Positions 55,483-64,000 of a stretch of DNA of 64,000 nucleotides are shown piece after piece. The notes below the pieces were generated by a model. That model made no database searches and was not told the DNA's origin. It saw only the letters and a list, made by a program, of their open reading frames with translations. Each line of letters begins with the position of its first letter. The first letter of the stretch is position 1. Position numbers and translations under genes: made by a program. This stretch comes from Charina bottae (lineage: Eukaryota; Chordata; Lepidosauria; Squamata; Charinaidae). The stretch is taken from contig JALMGJ010000003.1 in assembly GCA_023362775.1 (NCBI GenBank), forward strand, positions 484,001 through 548,000. The letters run 5' to 3'.

Positions 55483-57080
55483 TTGAATGTAATTGACAGT
55501 GAAGGTGTTAGCTTAAGTAGTAGTGAATAGAGCCCTTAGAAGCCCATCTTCCAATATGAGTGCTGTTAGCTAAAATTGTTAAAACGAATTACCTATTTTG
55601 GCAACAAGAAGAAAGCCCTCTTTTTTTCTTAGAAGGAGGACATTGTGGTAGACATCTTTTTGAGGCTACCCTTCAGAGGATAAGATGCAGAACCTTCTGG
55701 CTTGAGTGGGGGGGGGGGGCAGGAAGGCCACCTCCCTGATAGTTAGCTAATATAATTCTTTATATTTCCCTTATGTCCTCAGTTTTAACAGAGATAGCTT
55801 TGTTTGACCAACTGTCAGCTGTCACAGTCTGAGCTGTTAAGAGGCAGTATTTTGCCCAAGTCTACCTTAGATTGATCTGACTGCATGTTGTTCAGCTAAT
55901 ACATTATGTGAAGTGTGAGGAGAAGGGCTGTGCACCAGCGAAAGAAAGTCCATGGGGGCCACTGCACTCATGTCAGCCCCACTAGGCAGACCAGACCAAG
56001 AAATCAACTCCACAGGAAGGTTAAAACTACTTTTATTGGATTGCCTATCATAACCAAATCTTGCGAGTCTGATTGTGCTGTGCCTTTTCTTATAGTTCAG
56101 TGAATTAGGGAGGTGTCTGCCTGAGTGACTTCTGAATGTTATCCAGTTATTGTGGACTTAAATTGTTTTACCCCTTGTCACCTTGACAATGGAGCTCTTC
56201 CTTGTTCTCTACAACACCTGAGAGCCATCTCCTCCTCAGGGGTCTCCCCAGGATGCTGATTAGAGGTTGTAGAAGTAATTGGAGTCTCCTAATTGGAGTC
56301 AGAGACTTCAGGGATTCAGGACAATGCTTCTTTGCTATATGTTTACCATTAGAATCAGGATCAGGTTGTTACTTTGTGTTTTGAATATTGGAAAGGGCTT
56401 GTTTATTATTTGTTGGTTCAAAGTGTTGGGTTGAAGATGAAACAAAGGTGACATCATGAGGATATGCCATTTTAAAAGAATTAGCAAAGCATCTTGCTAC
56501 CATCTTGCCACCATTAGCAAGATACAAAGATGAGTGCCTTGTCTGCTAGCTTGGGTTCAATGAAAACTGAGGTACTTCTGAAGAGTATGGAAAGGAAGAA
56601 GAGAAGAGGGAGGGGGTTGCTCAGTGGAGAACAAGAGTGAGGTTTGCTCATGGATGGTGGGAATCCTTCCCCTCCAAATTTGTGAACCCCTTTTTATCCC
56701 TTCATTGGGGTATTTTAAAAAATTAAACAGAAATAAGAGAAGGATAAAATTGTTTTTCTCTCTCCTTCCTGGGCTCAGGGGGAAAAGACTAAAGGAGATT
56801 CTTTAATATAATCTATTTCTATCATTAACATAAACAAAGCCCTCTAGTGAAGTGAACTATGGAATTACAGATTATTCCAATGCATCAATATTTAGTCAAT
56901 TTTTTTTTCAAATCCAACCTCAGAAAAAACAGAAAAGTATAGATCATATATACAGTGAAGCTAACTCATAAGCTATCTGTTCCTTTGGGTGCAAACAGGA
57001 AGGCTAAAATCAGAATGGATATTTCTTGGCTATCACAACTGGTTAGTTTCTGCAATTTTGGAACATAGTAAGATAGAAGT
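55483..57080. other. No recognised feature
   Basis: About 1.6 kb of unassigned intergenic DNA; short open frames only. Confidence 0.45.
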
Positions 57081-57088
57081 ATTTAAAG

Positions 57089-57303
57089 CATAGATTTCCA
57101 AACTGTGTGTTGTGACACTTTAGTGTGTCGCGACAAAACCCGGAAGTGGACGCGCACAGCAGTGGTGGTGTGTATGGTGGCGGCGGCAGCGGCGCGCCAT
57201 CAGCGCTTCCAGGTTTTAGCAGAAAACACGAGGCTGCTGCCCCCGCACCTCCGCCGCTGCCGCCACTGGTGTGTTGCCAAAGGCAGCAGTTTGGAAAGCA
57301 CTG
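57089..57303. mobile_element. CpG-rich hAT miniature element (CAGAGCTTTCC family), diverged
   Basis: Starts CATAGATTTCCAAACTGTG, ends GTTTGGAAAGCACTG, with the duplication ATTTAAAG on both sides (57081-57088, 57304-57311). It has a shorter GC-rich centre (GGCGGCGGCAGCGGCGCGCC) than the copies at 30365 and 34379. Confidence 0.9.
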
Positions 57304-58027
57304 ATTTAAAGAATAGAGCCCACCAAAGGTGCTAGTAGAAGCTAATGTGAGACCCATCTTGCTTAGGCTGCTCAGAATCTTACTGGAATTCTCTACCGGG
57401 TCCAAGTAAATAAAAAATAAATAAATTAAACTAATGGAGTGGTTTCTTTTTTTTTTTTGTCTTTGCCAAGCTAGAGTGGAGCTTCTTTTAACAGCAAGCT
57501 ATGTTTAACAAAATATATGATAGCTTCCTACCACATTTATTTTATTTTTTTCATAAATTTTATTAAAGTTTTAAATATACAAAGTTAAAAGTTGAAAATG
57601 AAACAGAAATAGAAATACAAATTAAGAAAAGATAGAGAAAAAAGTGTAGAAAAGTAAAAGAAAAAAGAAAGGGAAAACAGCATAGAAATAAGCTAACTTC
57701 CGATCTATCTCTGGTCATAAAAGTAAAAAAAAAATTTATCTTACATACTAGCTTTATATAATATTCATAAACATTTCTTATCTGATATTTTCTATTTATA
57801 TATAATCTAGTCTTCAAAACCCCATGTAAGCTTTGCCCCTCCTGCTTTTTGCAAATATTCCATCAATGGTTTCCATTCCCTACCACATTTATTGTAAATC
57901 AGATTGTTTTACATCTTCATCAGTATGAGATTGTTCTCTATAGAAAGTAGAAATTTATCACAAGAAATTTATCTCACTCACTAATCTTACTTGCTTCAAG
58001 AAATTTTCACACATGTACAGTATATAT

Positions 58028-61000
58028 CCTCCAGCGAAGGAGATCGTTACCTTGTTGTGGTGCTGGAGCTTGACCACCTCAATGACACCATGAGCTAAAC
58101 TGTGAAGGGACACCCAAGACGGGAAGGTCGTGGCAGAGAGGTTAGACTAAATACGATCCCTGGGGAAGGTAACGGCAACCCACCCCAGTATTCTTCCCGT
58201 GAAAACTAAATGGATCAGTACAACCAGAGATATGTCAGTATACCATTGGAAGATGGGACTCCCAGGTCGGAAGATGGTCAAAATGCTACTGGGGAGGAAC
58301 AGAGGATAAGTTCAACTAGCCCCAGATGTGATGGTGCAGCTAGCTCAAAGCCGAAAGGACGGCTAGCGGCCGACGGTGCTGGTGGTGAACGACGAATCCG
58401 ATGTTCTAAAGATCAACACACCATAGGAACCTGGAATGTAAGATCTATGAGCCAGGGCAAATTGGATGTGGTTATTGGTGAGATGTCAAGATTAAATATA
58501 GACATTTTGGGTGTCAGTGAACTGAAATGGACTGGAATGGGCCACTTCACATCAGATGACCACCAGATCTACTACTGTGGACAAGAGGACCACAGAAGAA
58601 ATGGAGTAGCCTTCATAATTAATAATAAAGTGGCTAAAGCAGTGCTTGGATACAATCCAAAAAATGACAGAATGATCTCAATTCGAATTCAGGATAAGCC
58701 AGTTAACATCACAGTGATCCAAATATATGCTCCAACCACAGATGCTGAAGAAGCAGAAGTAGATCAGTTCTATGTGGATCTGCAGCACCTACTGGATAAT
58801 ACGCCAAAAAGAGATGTTATTTTCATTACAGGAGACTGGAATGCTAAGGTGGATAGTCAAATGACACCTGGAATTACAGGTAAGCATGATCTGGGAGAAC
58901 AAAATGAAGCTGGACATAGGCTGATAGAATTTTGCCAAGACAACTCACTGTGCATAACCAACACTCTTCCAACAACCTAAAAGACAACTTTATACATGGA
59001 CTTCACCAGATGGTCGACACCGAAATCAGATTGACTACATCCTTTGTAGCCAAAGGTGGCGGACATCTATACAGTCGGTAAAAACAAGACCTGGAGCTGA
59101 CTGTAGTTCAGATCACGAACTTCTTATTGCACAATTTAGAATCAGACTAAAGAGAATAGGGAAGACCCACAGATCAGTTAGATATGAGCTCACTAATATT
59201 CCTAATGAATATGCAGTAGAGGTGAAGAATAGATTTAAGGGACTAGATTTAGTAGATAGGGTCCCGGAAGAACTATGGACAGAAGTTTGCAACATTGTTC
59301 AGGAGGTGGCAACAAAAAACGTCCCAAGGAAAAAGAAAACCAAGAAGGCAAGATGGCTGTCTGCTGAGACACTGGAAATAGCCCAAGAAAGAAGGAAAGC
59401 AAAAGGCAACAGTGATAGGGGGAGATGTGCCCAATTAAATGCAAAATTCCAGAGGTTAGCCAGAAGAGATAAGGAATTATTTTTAAACAAGCAATGCGTG
59501 AACTGGAAGAAGACAATATAATAGGAAGGACAAGAGACCTCTTCCAGAAAATTAGAAACATCGGAGGTAAATTCCAGGCAAAAATGGGTATGATCAAAAA
59601 CAAAGAGGGCAAGGACCTAACAGAAGCAGAAAAGATCAAGAAAAGGTGGCAAGAATATACGGAAGATCTGTATAGGAAGGATAATAATATCGGGGATAGC
59701 TTTGATGGTGTGGTCAGTGAGTTAGAGCCAGACATCCTGAAGAGTGAGGTTGAATGGGCCTTAAGAAGCATTGCTAATAACAAGGCAGCAGGATACGATG
59801 GTATCCCAGCTGAACTGTTTAAAATCTTGCAAGATGATGCTGTCAAGGTGATGCATGCCATATGCCAGCAAATTTGGAAAACACAAGAATGGCCATCAGA
59901 TTGGAAAAAATCAACTTATATCCCCATACCAAAAAAGGGAAACACTAAAGAATGTTCAAACTATCGAACAGTGGCACTTATTTCACATGCCAGTAAGGTA
60001 ATGCTCAAGATCCTGCAAGGTAGACTCCAGCAATTCATGGAGCGAGAATTGCCAGATGTACAAGCTGGGTTTAGAAAAGGCAGAGGAACTAGAGACCAAA
60101 TTGCCAATATCCACTGGATAATGGAGAAAGCCAGGGAGTTTCAGAAAAACATCTATTCTGTTTTATTGACTATTCTAAAGCCTTTGACTGTGTGGATCAT
60201 AACAAATTGTGGCAAGTTCTTGGTGGTATGGGGATACCAAGTCATCTTGTCTGCCTCCTGAGGAATCTGTATAACGACCAAGTAGCAACGGTAAGAACAG
60301 ACCACGGAACAACGGACTGGTTTAAGATTGGGAAAGGAGTACGGCAGGGTTGTATACTCTCACCCTACCTATTCAACCTGTACGCAGAACACATCATGCA
60401 AGCTGGGCTTGATGAATCCAAGGCTGGAGTTAAAATTGCTGGAAGAAACATTAACAATCTCAGATATGCAGATGATACCACTTTGATGGCTGAAAGCGAG
60501 GAGGAGCTGAGGAGCCTTATGACGAAGGTGAAAGAAGAAAGTGCAAAAGCTGGGTTGCAGTTAATCCTCAAAAAAATGAAGATTATGGCAACCAGCTTGA
60601 TTGATAACTGGCAAATAGAGGGAGAAAAAGTGGAGACAGTGACAGACTTTGTATTTCTAGGCGCAAAGATTACTGCAGACGCTGACTGCAGCCAGGAAAT
60701 CAGAAGACGTCTACTTCTTGGGAGGAGAGCAATGACAAATCTCGATAAAATAGTTAAGAGCAGAGACATCACACTGACAACAAAGGTCCGCATAGTTAAA
60801 GCAATGGTATTCCCCGTAGTAACCTATGGCTGCGAGAGCTGGACCATAAGGAAGGCTGAGCAAAGGAAGATAGATGCTTTTGAACTGTGGTGTTGGAGGA
60901 AAATTCTGAGAGTGCCTTGACTGCAAGAAGATCAAACCAGTCCATACTCCGGGAAATAAAGCCAGACTGCTCACTTGAGGGAATGATATTAAAGGCAAAA

Positions 61001-61254
61001 CTGAAGTACTTTGGCCACATAATGAGAAGACAGGATACCCTGGAGAAGATGCTGATGCTAGGGAAAGTGGAAGGCCAAAGGAAGAGGGGCCGACCAAGGG
61101 CAAGATGGATGGATGATATTCTGGAGGTGACGGACTCGACCTTGGGGGAGCTGGGGGTGGCGACGGCCGACAGGAAGCTCTGGTGTGGGCTGGTCCATGA
61201 AGTCATGAAGAGTCGGAAGAGACTGAACGAATAAACAACAAACAAACAAACAAA
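58028..61254 (+). mobile_element. RTE-BovB LINE, near full length
   Basis: Begins CCTCCAGCGAAGGAGATCG, ends AGACTGAACGAATAAAC then (CAAA)n, and is flanked by the 11-base duplication ACAGTATATAT (58017-58027, 61255-61265). The single ORF starts near 58210. The apurinic endonuclease is at about 58420-59150 (GTWNVRSM, SELKWTG, GDWNAKVD), then linker, then reverse transcriptase at about 59690-60720 (AGYDGIPAE, GFRKGRGTRDQI, RQGCILSPYLFNLY, YADD at 60464-60475) and a C-terminal region to 61231. Four frame changes (near 58970, 59500, 60175 and 60915) inactivate it. BovB is known for horizontal spread among vertebrates through ticks and is abundant in squamates. Confidence 0.96.
58210..61234 (+). 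pseudogene. Broken BovB endonuclease/reverse transcriptase gene
   Basis: Coding blocks 58210-58980 (frame 1), 59000-59510 (frame 2), 59494-60170 (frame 1), 60192-60920 (frame 3) and 60920-61234 (frame 2) align in order to one protein of about 1,000 residues. Both active sites are still readable. Few internal stops besides the frame changes point to a recent insertion. Confidence 0.93.
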
Positions 61255-61795
61255 ACAGTATATATCTGAAATCAGTGAAGACTCCTGGCCCTGACAGATT
61301 TCTGGTGGTTCAGTACAAAAAAGTATACTGATAATTTATCTCCTATTTTATAGAATTGTATGGTGAAGCTTTTTCAAATAAATCCCTGCCTTATTGTTTT
61401 AACAAACCAAACATCGTAGTTGTTGGAACAAGGATCCTACTCAGTGTTCTAGTTAGCAACCTATTTCATTGATAAAGGTGGAGTCTAAGATTGTAACAGC
61501 CACTTTGGTTCATACAGGATTGCAGCTTGTTTTTCTGATTATTGTGCCCCAAGATCAAACTGGATTTCTACAGGGCCATTGAGTGTCTGACCATATTAGA
61601 TTTAAATCAGTGTTCTTGCTCTACCTTAAGCTAGACACCTGAAATAATTCTGCCCAGTCCTCTGTATATTCTATGTACACACACATGAAGTAATCCAGAG
61701 CACTAATGTGAAGGGCTGTTAAGATGCTGATGACACAAATTTCTATTATCCTTGATAAATTAATTTTTCCCAAGAAAGCTGCCAATACTCTAGAA

Positions 61796-62108
61796 CAGCC
61801 TTTCTCAACCTTTGGACCCTGGAGGAACCCTTGAAATATTTTTCAGGCCTCGGGGAACCCCTGCACATTCAGGCTCAAATATACTGTAGGCCAGAAGTTA
61901 CAAAATTATTATATTCGTTTCAGGTGTAGGCCTGTATATATGCACTAACAGGGTTCTTAAACTAAAAATAAAGAATGAAACTTACCTCTTTAATGTGAAG
62001 TTGCCCGAATTTGAAATAATTTTTAAATAAATTATTATCTCCCAGGGAACCCCTAGTGACCTCTCACGGAACCCTAGGGTTCCACGGAACCCTGGTTGAG
62101 AAACCCTG
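61796..62108. mobile_element. hAT miniature element (CAGCCTTTCTCAACC family)
   Basis: Starts CAGCCTTTCTCAACCTTTGG, ends GGTTGAGAAACCCTG, with the 8-base duplication CTCTAGAA (61788-61795, 62109-62116). It is 313 bases and non-coding, with GGAACCC words near each end. Confidence 0.93.
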
Positions 62109-62393
62109 CTCTAGAACCTTGCCTGGGTTGCATAATGTGCTGGATAAGAATGAGCAAACTGAACTGATACCCAAGATGCCGACAGTCAGTAAAAAGCCTC
62201 ATTAGGATTCAGTCTGGTAGGTTTGAAAGGGGTCATGTTGCCCAATTGATTGATCATGCTCTTTGATCTTTGCTGTCTCTGGATCTTCAGAGGGAAGCAA
62301 AGCCACTTGAGGGATGGTTGCTGCTGTGGTGGTTGTGTGATACTTTCACCTGGTGGTCCTATAGCTAACTGCTTTTATCAGCATAAAGTTCTT

Positions 62394-62835
62394 ATCTCAT
62401 CATCATCATCATCATCATCATTGGCGATCACTCGTAGCCGAGTAAGATTGTCTTCCAAAGGTAAAATTTTAACGGTGGATCCGTAAGTGGCTATAAAGGC
62501 CAATTCTGGATCCACACAACCTCCCACAGTGAGGGCATAGGTTTCCGGGTGGGAGATGGTCATGATGAGGGTTTGCCTGACGTGCCTTCCTTTTAGCTCT
62601 TTTCTCCCTTTCGCCCTGTACTCGTACTTCTTCAAAGTCCATAGCGCCATTAATAAAGGCTGACCTCCAATTGAAACGCTCATGAGTTAGGGCTTCCCAG
62701 TTCTCAATGCTGATATTACATTTTTTTAAATTAGCTTTGAGAGTGTCTTTGAATCTCTTTTGCTGTCCACCAATATTCCGTTTTCCATTCTTAAGTTGGG
62801 AGTAAAGTTCATTGGGAACACACAAGCCCACTCAC
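62394..62835 (-). mobile_element. Non-LTR retrotransposon C-terminal fragment with zinc finger
   Basis: A minus-strand frame (62831-62469) carries GKRNIGGQQKRFKDTLK, NWEALTHERFNWR and then a C2H2-like finger CPHCGRLCGSRIGLYSHLRIH, the end of several LINE polyproteins. After the stop, the copy ends in (ATG)n at 62397-62422, a simple-repeat tail used by some LINE clades. Clade not assigned. Confidence 0.65.
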
Positions 62836-63229
62836 CACAACAAGGTGACGATACAGCGAGTGAGAAAAGTTCTTATCTAACAGAAGGCTTTCAGACAGCC
62901 TGAGGTCTACAACTCCCACTATAGAGTCCAGTCAGTTCATCATGGAGGGTACCATACTCACAGTGTTCTGTTAGACCACATAAGTGGGATGAGGAAATCA
63001 TCCACTGGTTCATTCTCTTATTGCACTCATAAACTCTATTTCACCTCAAGACCAAAGATCTTTCAAATTGCATGTCCTCTTTTTAAAAACCTTCCTGTCC
63101 AGAGCACAAGGTCCCCTGCTTGCTGTCTGTTAAACAGGACTAACACCAGAGAATCTGACTGTAAGCTCTCTACTCAGTTTAATTCTGTCTACAGAAACTG
63201 ACTGGACCTGATTTTCTCTGCTTGGAATC

Positions 63230-63615
63230 ATAGAGTTTCATGGTGCATTAAGTCACTGGGTCCAATCTGCTTCTTTTAGTGCAGGAATGCAAATGAAAAC
63301 ACTCCAGAGCTTCCCCTTAAAAACATCCAGTGAAGGGGAGCCCGACCCCTCCCTGGATGGTGGGCTCCACTATAATTTAAATTCATGGTTCTGTGTCTTG
63401 CACTCTGGAATGATAGAGAACAGAATAGATAGAGAATAGTCTTCTGCTATGTGATCTACTTTCAAGTATTTAAAGACTGTTATCAAAGCCGCCGCCCCCC
63501 ATCTTTCCTTCAATCTCTCTTTATAGAACAGTCCTCTGATCATCCTAATTACCCTTCTTTGCCCCTGCTCCCATTTCTCTGAATCCTTCTTCAAGTGAAT
63601 TACTCAAAATGGAAA
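63230..63615 (-). mobile_element. CR1 LINE 3' fragment
   Basis: GGAATCATAGAGTTTCATGG at the left, then TTCATGGTTCTGTGTCTTGC and CTTCTTTGCCCCTGCTCCCA: the same region and orientation as 53230-54085. The last 385 bases of the window and 62836-63229 show nothing I recognise. Confidence 0.7.
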
Positions 63616-64000
63616 AAGAAAAAGACACCTTTTTTAAAGTGAAGGCACACAACTGTTTCTATGCAGTTGCCAATGAAGTTACGTTGCAATAGCAGCTACC
63701 TTTTAAACTGCCCCGTTGGGAATGGACCTCTAAATACATTTTTCTGGACTTTGGATATGATCAAAAATTTACTGTACAAATTTAATAAAATAGGCATAGT
63801 TCTTTTTGTAGTTTGATGTTAGTCCTGTTTTCAGTAGCTGAATGGACTGCTGATATTCTCTACATAGCATATAATGAATCTACCGCGATTGTGATTTAGT
63901 TTGGATGGCTTTAAAATGCAATTGGATAAATCATGAAGGACAGATCTATTGAGGGCTACAGTATTTCTTTTGAAGACTATTATCTCTGAGTTGGAGAAAG

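Overview
This is a vertebrate nuclear genome window with a squamate reptile (lizard or snake) signature. Spliced genes with GT/AG junctions sit in repeat-rich DNA. The repeats include tRNA-headed SINEs with BovB-like tails, a 5S rRNA-derived SINE, a near full-length BovB LINE, CR1, L2-like and L1-like LINEs, Ty3/gypsy and LTR remnants, and many hAT and TA-flanked miniature elements. I cannot name the species.

Genes. Two conserved genes lie head-to-tail on the minus strand. HMGCS2 (mitochondrial, ketogenic HMG-CoA synthase) is represented by coding exons 1-5 between 13619 and 1868; the remaining exons lie left of the window. Exon 1 was found by reading upstream of the obvious homology. It encodes a basic, acid-free presequence and joins exon 2 in phase, which together with the HMGCS2-type residues separates this gene from cytosolic HMGCS1. 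MZT2 (gamma-tubulin ring complex subunit MOZART2) is complete in three coding exons between 33393 and 21101, 137 residues, with a GC-rich promoter carrying a ZNF143-like site. Its second intron is about 10 kb and full of mobile elements. A weak single-exon candidate for a membrane protein lies on the plus strand at 49508-49672.

Layout. 1-14 kb: HMGCS2 with SINEs, fold-back elements and a higher-order microsatellite in its introns. 14-21 kb: intergenic, dominated by a three-level nest (TA-flanked element, poly(A)-tailed insert, 2.4 kb hAT transposon). 21-33.4 kb: MZT2. 33.4-45 kb: a repeat block holding a hAT miniature element inside another, a Ty3/gypsy element whose protease-RT-RNase H region has been deleted, and an L1-like LINE broken up by a solo LTR, two SINEs and an L2-like LINE. 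45-58 kb: old CR1 copies, a second solo LTR of the same family, a mosaic SINE and unassigned DNA. 58-61.3 kb: BovB with target duplication and frameshifts. 61.3-64 kb: a hAT miniature element, a LINE C-terminal fragment and CR1.

The two host genes have unrelated jobs (ketogenesis in mitochondria; microtubule nucleation at centrosomes). Nothing in the sequence suggests they work together. I found no novel multi-gene system. The most notable content is the set of datable transposon nests and CpG-rich miniature elements.
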